DNA of 64,000 nucleotides. It comes from a virus. The notes beneath the pieces are model-generated. The model searched no databases. It was not told the DNA's origin and saw only the letters and a program-made list of their open reading frames with translations. The stretch is from positions 1-64,000 of IMG/VR virus record IMGVR_UViG_3300043777_000086; one strand, given 5' to 3'. The position numbers and the translations under genes are program-made. This document shows positions 57,124-64,000 of the stretch, in pieces; position 1 is the stretch's first letter; each line of letters begins with the position of its first letter.

Positions 57124-57155
57124 TGTGGACAAAAATATCCGAGGCGTGATATCCT
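57124..57155 (+). promoter_or_regulatory. Candidate promoter of the sulfation operon
   Basis: TGTGGACAA (57124-57132) includes TGGACA as a -35; TATCCT at 57150-57155 follows an 18-nt spacer. Same design as 27079. Confidence 0.4.
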
Positions 57156-57177
57156 AGCCCCCAGAAACCGCACAGAC

Positions 57178-58767
57178 ATGCCGATAAATCCCACCATAAT
57201 CTTCTGCACAACCTGCAAGGGACGCACGCAGCATTTAGCGCAGACGCTCCCTATGAATCTTCGCGACAACGCCAACTACCCGAACTGTAAATTCGTTGTG
57301 CTGGATTACGGAGACCCTGGTGAGTTGAAGGAATACCTGAGGGCGGTTCATCCTCCTGACATTGCCAGCGGCCGCCTTAGCGTTTATCGTTTTGAGACAG
57401 AGGAGCCCTTTCATGTCTCGCACGCCAAGAACATCGCGGCCCGTTGCGGTATTTTAGAGGGCGCTGACATCCTCGTCACGCTCGATGCCGACAACTTCAC
57501 CGGGCCAGGCTTCGCGCAATACATTGCGGATCACTTTCAAGTTTTAGACTACGCACCACCGGGGCAGTTTTTGGTCCCCAACCACCTCTACATCCAGAGC
57601 CTTCCGCACGGCCCCGGACGACCCTGCCGGGGTTTCGCCGGCCGCTTGGCGATCCGCGCACAGGACTTCATCAAGATGGGCGGGTACGACGAGACTTACA
57701 ACACCTGGCGCGGAGAGGACATCGACCTGATGTTTCGAATGATGCGTTCCGGCTACGCACTGCGGCATATCGACAACCGATTTCTGAATACGATCCCGCA
57801 CAACGCCGCGGTCCGATTCAAGGAGTACCCCGAGGCTCGGCAGTACGAGAATCCGGATGAGGTCAAGGTGATCCGCGCCCGTACGGAAACCGTCGTCAAC
57901 TATGGCAAGTTTGGTATGGGAACGGTTTACCGCAACTTCAGCTCCAGACCCATTGAACTTACTGCCGTTCCCACTAGGATCTTCGGAATCGGAATGCATA
58001 AAACCGGTACCACTAGCCTGAACGCGGCGTTTCAGATCCTCGGTTTAGATAGCCTCCATTGGGGAGCCGGTGAAGCGCCTCGGATCTGGCAGGAGATGAA
58101 CTCTGGAGAATTTTCTAAGACGCTCGAGCAATGGTACGCGCTTTCCGACCTTCCAATCCCTCTGCTTTACAAGAAGCTCGATCGCGCTTACCCTGGATCG
58201 AAGTTCATCCTCACGGTGCGCAACGAGGAGAAGTGGCTCCGGAGTGTCGAACGGCTATGGAGCCCGAGGTTCAACCCGACCAGGCACCTCTGGAACATCT
58301 GGCCGTTTAGCAACACCATCCATCGCGTGCTGTACGGACAGGATACGTTCGACGCAGATATATTTCTTGAAAGATACCGGCGGCACAATCGAGAGGTGAT
58401 AGAGTATTTCCGCCAGCGCCCGCAGGATCTACTCGTGCTAGATATGGACGCCGAGGCGAAGTGGGCGCCTCTTTGCATGTTCCTCGGATTGCGCTATCCG
58501 GCAGTCGAATTCCCTACGCAAAATCAGACTCAGGCGTTTGAGTCGCTAAAGGTATACTCTGCCCCCGAACCGTGCGATGACGTCGACAGCGATGAAGAGC
58601 TTCTCGCAAGAAGCCTTCGTGAGTACTGGAGGACCGCACCCCCAAGTGGACAGCCGACACCAACTCAGCCGATGACCACGCATCATAAAAGAAGAATGCG
58701 CCGGATCCGGCGTAGGAGAGAGGTGGAGGCTAATACCCCGATCAAGGGACCGGAGGAAATAGCGTGA
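57178..58767 (+). CDS. Glycosyltransferase-sulfotransferase fusion
   Basis: 529 aa. N-terminal half: a GT-A type glycosyltransferase with T-I-I-F-C-T-T-C-K-G-R, the L-D-A-D-N site (102-106, metal/nucleotide-sugar) and G-G-Y-D-E-T-Y-N-T-W-R-G-E-D-I-D (168-183), as in galactosyltransferase-like enzymes. C-terminal half (~265-470): a sulfotransferase with the 5'-phosphosulfate loop M-H-K-T-G-T-T-S-L-N (Lys275) and a 3'-phosphate site F-I-L-T-V-R-N-E-E-K-W-L-R-S. It should add a sugar and then sulfate a glycan using PAPS. The basic tail follows. No SD is clear. ATGA joint to the APS kinase gene. Confidence 0.85.
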   Translation: MPINPTIIFCTTCKGRTQHLAQTLPMNLRDNANYPNCKFVVLDYGDPGELKEYLRAVHPPDIASGRLSVYRFETEEPFHVSHAKNIAARCGILEGADILVTLDADNFTGPGFAQYIADHFQVLDYAPPGQFLVPNHLYIQSLPHGPGRPCRGFAGRLAIRAQDFIKMGGYDETYNTWRGEDIDLMFRMMRSGYALRHIDNRFLNTIPHNAAVRFKEYPEARQYENPDEVKVIRARTETVVNYGKFGMGTVYRNFSSRPIELTAVPTRIFGIGMHKTGTTSLNAAFQILGLDSLHWGAGEAPRIWQEMNSGEFSKTLEQWYALSDLPIPLLYKKLDRAYPGSKFILTVRNEEKWLRSVERLWSPRFNPTRHLWNIWPFSNTIHRVLYGQDTFDADIFLERYRRHNREVIEYFRQRPQDLLVLDMDAEAKWAPLCMFLGLRYPAVEFPTQNQTQAFESLKVYSAPEPCDDVDSDEELLARSLREYWRTAPPSGQPTPTQPMTTHHKRRMRRIRRRREVEANTPIKGPEEIA

Positions 58768-59279
58768 CGGTTTTGATGACAGGTCTACCGTGCTCTGGAA
58801 AGACGACGCTCTCCTTAGCGCTCTGTAATCTTCTACGCAACTCCGGACGCCGCGCCGAGATCCTCGACGGTGACGTGGTGCGCTTCGAGCTATGGAAGGA
58901 GCTTGGGTTCAGCCAGTCTGATCGCGAGGAAAACGTTCGCCGCCTTGGTTATCTTGCGCGTATGCTCTCCCGGAACGGCGCTATTGCCATCATAGCGGCG
59001 GTGTCCCCCTACCGCGCCTCCCGCGACCATATCCGCAAAATATCCGACAACGGATTTATGGAGGTATACGTTAAGGCGCCTCTTTCTGTTTGCGAGACCC
59101 GCGACGTAAAGGGAATGTATGCCCAGGCGCGCGCCGGTAAGCGACCACACTTCACCGGCATCGACGACCCCTATGAGGCGCCGGTCAATCCCGAGGTAGA
59201 ATGCCTAACAGATGAAGAGAGCGTCGCGGAGATCGTCGCCAAGATCGTGATCGAGCTTAAAAAGCAAGGAGCCCTCTAA
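58764..59279 (+). CDS. cysC: Adenylylsulfate (APS) kinase
   Basis: 171 aa, all family motifs present: Walker A G-L-P-C-S-G-K-T (7-14), D-G-D (35-37), G-F-S-Q-S-D-R-E-E-N-V-R-R (48-60), A-A-V-S-P-Y-R (78-84, with the phosphorylated Ser81), K-A-P-L-S-V-C-E-x-R-D-V-K-G (104-117) and F-T-G-I-D-D-P-Y-E (130-138). It phosphorylates APS to PAPS, the donor used by the sulfotransferase. It is ~25 residues shorter at the N-terminus than bacterial CysC. ATP sulfurylase is not in the window, so APS must come from the host. Confidence 0.93.
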   Translation: MTVLMTGLPCSGKTTLSLALCNLLRNSGRRAEILDGDVVRFELWKELGFSQSDREENVRRLGYLARMLSRNGAIAIIAAVSPYRASRDHIRKISDNGFMEVYVKAPLSVCETRDVKGMYAQARAGKRPHFTGIDDPYEAPVNPEVECLTDEESVAEIVAKIVIELKKQGAL

Positions 59280-60106
59280 TGAACTACCGCCTCGGAAAGC
59301 GCCCGCCGGTTGTCGACGCGCGCACACTTAAATTCAGGAAGTACACTACTACTTTACCGCCAGTTCCGCTATTAGTTGATTTCATGTCCAAGGTCCCGAG
59401 TTTCCCGATGTATCTCAATGATGTTGAGGGCGACTGTGTATGCGCCGCCGCGGGCCACATGATTCAGAACTGGACGCAGTATTCCGGCAAGTACTTCCAG
59501 CCAACCGACGCTGACATTCAGACGTTCTACGAGTTCAGCGGATTCGATCCCGGCAATCCGTCGACCGATCAGGGATGGGAACTCCTGCCTGCATTGAAGG
59601 TGTGGCGCAACAAAGGCATCGGCGGTCATAAGATCGTCGCCTTTGCGCAACTCACCACCGGAGACTTCGGGGAACTCCTGGATGCGATCCGGATCTTTGG
59701 AAATGCCTACCTGGGGTTCAGCCTTCCGGATTACGTAGTGCCCAACTCCGGACCGGACTGGACAACCATCCGGTGGCTGTACGAAGAAGGCAACCCTCCC
59801 GATCCAAATAACGGCCACTGTGTGCCGGCTATGAAATTTTCCCTTAAAACCGCATACGGTCATCGCGTGTGGTTCGTTTCCTGGGCGGCAAGGATGGTGA
59901 TGAACCCCCCGTTCTACCAAGCCTATAGCGATGAAGCCTGGGTGGCGATCACGCAGGACTGGATAGATGCGGATGCTAAGTCTCCGAGCGGGTTCAATAT
60001 GGCAGCGCTTACCGCCGACCTGGCATTAATTACCGGGAAACCGCAGGCGGCGACCGCGATCCAACCCAAGAGTGCTGATAGAAAGAAATGGTGGAGCCGG
60101 CTATGA
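59279..60106 (+). CDS. Papain-like cysteine peptidase-fold protein, 275 aa
   Basis: The ATG follows the CysC stop. The motif N-D-V-E-G-D-C-V-C-A-A-A-G-H-M (47-61) gives a candidate nucleophile at Cys53 or Cys55, and N-N-G-H-C-V-P-A (177-184) the His180. This is a recurrent phage/prophage family with a C1/C39-like core. It may cleave protein or be an inactive binding fold. No signal peptide is seen. In operon with the sulfation genes. Confidence 0.6.
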   Translation: MNYRLGKRPPVVDARTLKFRKYTTTLPPVPLLVDFMSKVPSFPMYLNDVEGDCVCAAAGHMIQNWTQYSGKYFQPTDADIQTFYEFSGFDPGNPSTDQGWELLPALKVWRNKGIGGHKIVAFAQLTTGDFGELLDAIRIFGNAYLGFSLPDYVVPNSGPDWTTIRWLYEEGNPPDPNNGHCVPAMKFSLKTAYGHRVWFVSWAARMVMNPPFYQAYSDEAWVAITQDWIDADAKSPSGFNMAALTADLALITGKPQAATAIQPKSADRKKWWSRL

Positions 60107-60471
60107 CACCCTCTCAATTCAGAACCGATCGCAACAATAACCCCACGGCCATGATCGTGCAGTTGGCCCAGGAAGGCGGGCTCGTTGAAGGTACCGACTA
60201 CACCCAGGGGGACGCTTTCGAATCCGGAGGTAGGACCTACTACACCGCCAAGCTCCTTGGGGATCCGGTAGCCCTCACAATCAAAGTGATCGACGAAGTG
60301 GGATTCTACTCTGAACCGCCGCATGCCCGCTGGAACTACATCGCTATACCGCACGCCCTGTGGATGAGCCTGAATACAATCCAGAAGTCTTACGTGATCG
60401 GCTGGATGTATTCACAGGAGGGTGGAGTGGCGATGAGGAATCTATTTCCGGTTGCGCCTTATAGCGCGTAA
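60103..60471 (+). CDS. Hypothetical conserved phage protein, 122 aa
   Basis: The ATG at 60103 overlaps the preceding stop (ATGA), with GTGGAG upstream. The sequence N-P-T-A-M-I-V-Q-L-A-Q-E-G-G-L with G-D-P-V-A-L-T-I-K-V-I-D and R-W-N-Y-I-A-I-P-H reads like a phage family I remember as conserved but uncharacterised. It follows the peptidase-fold gene, so it may partner with it. Confidence 0.6.
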   Translation: MTPSQFRTDRNNNPTAMIVQLAQEGGLVEGTDYTQGDAFESGGRTYYTAKLLGDPVALTIKVIDEVGFYSEPPHARWNYIAIPHALWMSLNTIQKSYVIGWMYSQEGGVAMRNLFPVAPYSA

Positions 60472-60492
60472 CGCGGATACGGCGGATTTGGA

Positions 60493-61167
60493 TCACGGAG
60501 CCACCGCGTTAATCGCCTGAGCGTACAGCGCAGAAGAATGCCAGGCGATCGGGTCGATGTCCTTCAGGTCCAAGAATCCGTCCGGTGCCTTAGTCACGTG
60601 CGTGAGCGGGATGTTCTTGTACGCGAATGCAGGCGGCAAAGGTAGGGGCAGCATAGGGACTGGGTCGCCATAGAAGCCTGCCGCGTTCCTGTAATTGCGC
60701 CATTCCACTTTGGACAGGAAGTCGAGGAATGCTTGGAATCCCGGAGCTGGGCCTGCCATTCCGATTATGCGAAGCATCGAAGGATCGGGTTGGTACTGAT
60801 CTAGGAAGATCGCGCCGGCTTCCGCCGCGCGTTGGCTTCCTAGGCTGTGTCCCGTTAAGGTGGTCTTCAATCCCAAGTTCAAGAGGGGGACGATCCGCGC
60901 CATCGTCTCGGGCATCCCACAGAATGATCCAGAGTGGACAGGTCCGAATCTGGCGTGCTGGTAAGGCTGTGGGTAGGCCATAAGATCCTGCAACCAATTC
61001 TGAAGCTCAGAGGGAAGCGTGCCGCGAAATACTACTACGTTCTCATCTGGGGTCAACAATACCGCACAGCATATGGAGAAGCCCTCCTCTGGGTAGTATT
61101 TGGTGAACCCCGCCGCGCCAGAGTAGATTGCGTGGCTAAGTTGCGCGGCCTGTGCGTCTGATATCAT
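60493..61167 (-). CDS. Class 3 lipase/esterase, 224 aa
   Basis: The ATG at 61167 overlaps the stop of the 41-aa gene (ATGA). V-V-V-F-R-G-T-L-P precedes the nucleophile elbow T-G-H-S-L-G-S (Ser108); Asp168 (F-Y-G-D-P-V-P) and His210 (A-W-H-S-S) complete a plausible triad. No signal peptide is present, so a holin or the membrane protein upstream might expose it. It may attack membrane lipids during lysis. Confidence 0.75.
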   Translation of the reverse strand: MISDAQAAQLSHAIYSGAAGFTKYYPEEGFSICCAVLLTPDENVVVFRGTLPSELQNWLQDLMAYPQPYQHARFGPVHSGSFCGMPETMARIVPLLNLGLKTTLTGHSLGSQRAAEAGAIFLDQYQPDPSMLRIIGMAGPAPGFQAFLDFLSKVEWRNYRNAAGFYGDPVPMLPLPLPPAFAYKNIPLTHVTKAPDGFLDLKDIDPIAWHSSALYAQAINAVAP

Positions 61168-61289
61168 GATCGCCACTGAATCGCCAGCCAACCAGCCGCC
61201 CCAAGAAGTGCCAGCAATGCAAATACAATCCAGCATGCCAGCCAGAAGCGCTGTACGTCGTTAGGGGTGTGCGGGGATTGGTGGGTCAT
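61164..61289 (-). CDS. Small transmembrane protein, 41 aa
   Basis: It starts in a TAATG overlap with the upstream stop and ends in an ATGA overlap with the lipase gene. The peptide has a polar start (MTHQSPHTPNDVQ) and one helix (WIVFALLALLGAAGWLAI). It was found only by reading the gap; it might be a pinholin-like helper of the lipase. Confidence 0.55.
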   Translation of the reverse strand: MTHQSPHTPNDVQRFWLACWIVFALLALLGAAGWLAIQWRS

Positions 61290-61693
61290 TAGGCCACGCT
61301 TTCGTTCAATAGGTTATCGGACGCCCATTCACGCATCCGCAACCAACGGTGCTCTGGTGTCTCAGGGCCGCCCTCATCATTCTGATAAGCGATCTCCATC
61401 GCGAGCTGTCGCGCGATATCGAATACCGCAGCAACCTGCTCGGGTTCCTCTGGGTCGATCTCCTGCATTTTTATGCCACGCATCCGACCGACAGCACCGA
61501 GAGCGCAAACTTGACCGTCTGGGGTTTCCAATTCCGAAGATACGAGAGCCTTTTCGGGCATTAGATCGAGCGCAGCAACCATATCAGCGAGTAGTTTTTG
61601 GCCGCGCTTGCCACGAATAGCGCTCGCAACTTGGCCGCGCCATTTAATAAGATCCCATTGGTCAAGATCTTCAGAATATCCCGATCTGCTCAT
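61289..61693 (-). CDS. Conserved phage protein of unknown function, 134 aa
   Basis: The ATG at 61693 has AGGAG 7 nt upstream. M-S-R-S-G-Y-S-E-D, W-R-G-Q-V-A-S-A-I-R-G-K-R-G-Q, V-C-A-L-G-A-V-G and T-P-E-H-R-W-L-R-M-R identify a very widespread phage protein, known to me only as hypothetical. Mostly helical. Function unknown. Confidence 0.75.
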   Translation of the reverse strand: MSRSGYSEDLDQWDLIKWRGQVASAIRGKRGQKLLADMVAALDLMPEKALVSSELETPDGQVCALGAVGRMRGIKMQEIDPEEPEQVAAVFDIARQLAMEIAYQNDEGGPETPEHRWLRMREWASDNLLNESVA

Positions 61694-61788
61694 GGACACA
61701 CTCCTATTTCATAGCAGAACCATCTCACGGGCACGTCCCAGTCTTCTGCCACGTCACGGTAAGTGCAGGCAGAGCAATCGTCATTGAA
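61690..61788 (-). pseudogene. Cys-rich frame without a start, possible readthrough tail
   Basis: Thirty-two sense codons follow directly, in the same frame, after the TGA of the 61789 gene: C-S-A-C-T-Y-R-D-V-A-E-D-W-D-V-P-V, then W-F-C-Y-E-I-G-V-C-P. The Cys pattern C-x2-C...C-x5-C and the final ATGA overlap with the next gene look like a real coding end, but no start codon is in place. It may be a UGA-readthrough extension or a gene that lost its start. Confidence 0.45.
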
Positions 61789-62526
61789 TCAGTCATTGCA
61801 GACCACCTGCTGATCGCACAGCAGAGCGCTAGTCGATTCTAATACAGATCGTACGGCCTTCATGTCCAGCGCTCGGTCGTCTTCGGTACGCACCCGTCGC
61901 TCCATGTCGATCCAGTATGGTCGCGAGAACCCCTCCTCGAATAGCGCCTCAATTTTCTGCACCTGATTTACTACATTCTGTGGACCTAACCCACCAGCAT
62001 AGCCGCACCAGAAGGGCACGTTCCGTGAAGAAGGCCACTTATCAGGAAGAATCCCCGCGCCTCCCGACGTGTCGAATAGTGCCGCCACATCAAGGCCGTG
62101 TGCGTGGACGCCGAGCGATAGGTGGTTGTTGACGCCGTCCCACTGAAAAATAAACTGCTTGCCTGAAAGCGAGCGCAGGCAATCGATCAATCCCATCGTC
62201 GAAACGTGCTCCTCGGCGTGCGTGTTGATTTGAATGCGTTGCGAAATATGCACGCACTCGGGCAAATCCGGCCAGTTCAATTTCCCGACGAACATGTCCC
62301 GAACCCAACGCCCGCACACATGCGTCGAAACTTTGAGTTTTTTCGCAAACGCAACGGTAGAAAATCGATCGATCCAGTCACGGCCCGGAAAGCGCGGAGA
62401 ACCCTCCAGTCGCTGCGACACCAGAATGCCCCACTCCACAAATGGAAACTGATGAGCCAAATCAACCAGCTCGATTATGCTCGTGCTGTCATCGGCTCCA
62501 GTAATCGTAACCGCCTTCAGGTTCAT
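61789..62526 (-). CDS. TIM-barrel protein like phosphoribosylanthranilate isomerase
   Basis: 245 aa; AAAGGTAG precedes the ATG. Strand-end patterns fit TrpF-like barrels: F-P-F-V-E-W-G-I-L-V-S, K-V-S-T-H-V-C-G-R, Q-F-I-F-Q-W-D-G-V, A-L-F-D-T-S-G-G-A-G and C-G-Y-A-G-G-L-G-P-Q-N-V. Normal TrpF works in tryptophan synthesis; here there are no other trp genes, so a related sugar-phosphate role may be more likely. It is adjacent to envelope-modifying genes. Confidence 0.55.
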   Translation of the reverse strand: MNLKAVTITGADDSTSIIELVDLAHQFPFVEWGILVSQRLEGSPRFPGRDWIDRFSTVAFAKKLKVSTHVCGRWVRDMFVGKLNWPDLPECVHISQRIQINTHAEEHVSTMGLIDCLRSLSGKQFIFQWDGVNNHLSLGVHAHGLDVAALFDTSGGAGILPDKWPSSRNVPFWCGYAGGLGPQNVVNQVQKIEALFEEGFSRPYWIDMERRVRTEDDRALDMKAVRSVLESTSALLCDQQVVCND

Positions 62527-62544
62527 GTTATTCTACCTTTCTCG

Positions 62545-64000
62545 TTATGGGCACTTCACCGCTTGCCACGATGGCGTGGTCACAATCGTAAGCACCAGTG
62601 GTTTCCCGTTCGGACCAGCAGGGAAGGTCTGCGTCGTAGTCACGGCCTTGCCGGGGCAGGTCTGGTAGGTGGTTGTTGCCGGCGTAAGCGTAACCGTCGC
62701 GCTCGCGGAGACACCCGACACCGTGGCCGTAATCAAGGCCGAAGATGCTGTCGGGATGCTCGCAGGGGCCGTGTACAGCCCCGAGCTTGAGATTGCGCCG
62801 ATGTTGGCGCTCCACGTCGCGCCCGATGGCGTCGCCGTGAACTGCTGCGTTTGACTGGCGCTCAAGGTTGCCGTGGAGGGCGAGATCGTCACGGTAACGG
62901 GCGTAGGCGGCGTCAGGCTGATCGTGGCCGTCGCGCTCACACCAGACGCTATCGCCGTGATCGTCGCGGTGCTGGCGCTGGTGATCGACGCGGGCGCGGT
63001 ATACAGTCCGGTCGCGGAGATTGTCCCTGTAGACGCGCTCCAAGTCACGGCGGTGCCACTCGGCGTCACTGTGGCCGTGAACTGCTGAGTCCCACCCTGC
63101 CCAAGCGTGGCGCTCGTCGGCGAGATTGTAATGCTCACAGTCGGCGGCGGGGTTGCTCCTCCGAGGTTCGCGCCGATGCCCGCAAGCGCGGTATTGCCCA
63201 CAGGAAATGTCGTCAGGTTGCCGAACGTCGGGTTCAGGTTTGTGCTGCCCGTCAGGTTCTTGACTGCGGTCGGAACTCCCGCGCCGAAGAAATTGTTCGC
63301 GGCCCCGCTTACTGTACTACTGGTGGTCGTGATATCCGAGCCCGATCCGCTGCTCAAGATCTGCATGTACGGCGTCGTGCCATCCAGAATGTTCGATCCG
63401 AAATTGACCGTCCCTACGCCGCTTTCCGGGTAGTAAAGGAACTCGGGCGCTCCCCCCAAGGCTCCGTTATTGTAGAGCGTGTTGTTTTTGAATGTCGCCG
63501 CCCCGTTGCCGGTCACGGACCACGTCTGCAAATACACGCCCGCGAATGCCCCGCCATCAGGAGGTTGAGGACCTTGGCCGGTGTTATAGACCACGTTATT
63601 GTATATCTGCACTCCGGTCCCCCTGGACGCGTCCATATTCACGTAGACAATGCCGTCGCAGGCCGTGTCGTGGATGATGTTGTTCGCGATGATGACCGAA
63701 TACGAGGTATCCCCGCTTACCGATGAATTTTGCTGAAAACCTCGACATCCGTTAACGTACGCAATTGTGTTCCACTCGAAGTCAAACGAAAAACTTTCGT
63801 CACCCAGGTAAAAGCCTTGCTGAAGAGCCGTAACGCTGCCTGCCGCGAGGTTCGTGCTGACGTTGTGGAGATTATTGCCATACCAGGTCGTGTTTGTCGC
63901 ATTGAAGTTGCTTGCTCCTCCCTGCTCTCCGTTGGCGTAGGTCGCGGAGATGTTATTGCCAATGATCCGAATCCGCTGCGCTCCGTTCGGCCCCCAGCCC
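62545..64000 (-). CDS. Beta-helix fibre protein with Ig-like repeats, 5' partial
   Basis: The frame is open to the right edge; 484 codons plus the stop are visible. The first part is a right-handed beta helix close to the 29173 protein (C-R-G-F-Q-Q-N-S-S, H-D-T-A-C-D-G-I-V-Y, G-Q-G-P-Q-P-P-D-G-G). Two tandem Ig-like repeats follow (T-I-S-P-T-S-A-T-L-G-Q-G-G-T-Q-Q-F and T-I-S-P-S-T-A-T-L-S-A-S-Q-T-Q-Q-F), and a Cys-containing end. Probably a second receptor-binding or exported fibre. Confidence 0.75.
   Translation of the reverse strand, partial: GWGPNGAQRIRIIGNNISATYANGEQGGASNFNATNTTWYGNNLHNVSTNLAAGSVTALQQGFYLGDESFSFDFEWNTIAYVNGCRGFQQNSSVSGDTSYSVIIANNIIHDTACDGIVYVNMDASRGTGVQIYNNVVYNTGQGPQPPDGGAFAGVYLQTWSVTGNGAATFKNNTLYNNGALGGAPEFLYYPESGVGTVNFGSNILDGTTPYMQILSSGSGSDITTTSSTVSGAANNFFGAGVPTAVKNLTGSTNLNPTFGNLTTFPVGNTALAGIGANLGGATPPPTVSITISPTSATLGQGGTQQFTATVTPSGTAVTWSASTGTISATGLYTAPASITSASTATITAIASGVSATATISLTPPTPVTVTISPSTATLSASQTQQFTATPSGATWSANIGAISSSGLYTAPASIPTASSALITATVSGVSASATVTLTPATTTYQTCPGKAVTTTQTFPAGPNGKPLVLTIVTTPSWQAVKCP

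Noticed and set aside
59372-59920. 182-codon minus-strand reading frame
   Set aside because: Antisense to the peptidase-fold gene, with no start signal or recognisable protein pattern.
62851-63726. 291-codon Arg-rich plus-strand reading frame
   Set aside because: Antisense to the beta-helix/Ig-repeat gene; an extreme Arg content and no domain mark it as a shadow.
1-64000. Diversity-generating retroelement or integrase
   Set aside because: No reverse transcriptase, template/variable repeat pair, tyrosine or serine recombinase was found on either strand; repeat variation at the left edge is not adenine-directed.

Overview
The window is a piece of a large tailed double-stranded DNA bacteriophage, probably recovered from a metagenome. 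It has densely packed genes, many of them joined by ATGA or TGATG stop/start overlaps. It carries a DnaB-type helicase, a RecT-like annealing protein with a PD-(D/E)XK exonuclease, a RusA-type resolvase, several free-standing homing nucleases and a long block of tail and fibre genes. I see no rRNA, tRNA, integrase, terminase, portal or major capsid gene, so the window is only part of the genome. Secreted Ig-like and beta-helix proteins in the style of soil Acidobacteria suggest a host in or near that phylum. That is an inference from remembered family style, not a search result.

Layout. (1) 1-18989, plus strand: early genes. The window opens inside a 24-bp coding minisatellite. Many small hypothetical proteins follow, then a phage sigma-like factor, a DUF932 protein, the recombination module (RecT-like protein, PD-(D/E)XK nuclease, coiled-coil partner), a KTSC protein, an OB-HD phosphohydrolase, a DEAD/DEAH helicase and a transglycosylase. 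(2) 18979-21805, minus strand: two exported or Ig-domain proteins, a TnpB-only element with inverted terminal repeats, and a small membrane protein. (3) 21866-29169, plus strand: a strong promoter, a highly structured untranslated RNA, then replication genes (HNH nuclease, DUF1376 protein, a DnaA-domain-IV-like protein, DnaB helicase, RusA). (4) 29173-57051, minus strand: late genes. These include fibre-like proteins with Sec signal peptides, three large internal virion-type proteins, a GNAT-like protein, a 1556-residue tail or neck protein, and a group of small membrane and coiled-coil proteins that looks like a lysis region. Homing nucleases and three inverted single genes interrupt this block. 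(5) 57178-60471, plus strand: an accessory operon encoding a fused glycosyltransferase-sulfotransferase, an APS kinase, a papain-like peptidase and a small protein. (6) 60493-64000, minus strand: a lipase, small proteins, a TIM-barrel protein resembling phosphoribosylanthranilate isomerase, and a second beta-helix fibre that runs off the edge.

Two systems stand out. The first is a 14-bp palindrome, R-TCCGA-NN-TCGGA-Y, with thirteen copies found by eye where less than one is expected. It occurs in all reading frames, on both arms and between genes, so a DNA-binding protein is the likely reason. The second is a PAPS-dependent sulfation cassette. The APS kinase makes the sulfate donor used by the sulfotransferase half of the neighbouring fusion, whose other half is a glycosyltransferase. 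This suggests that the phage builds and sulfates a glycan on its virion, its exported proteins or its host.
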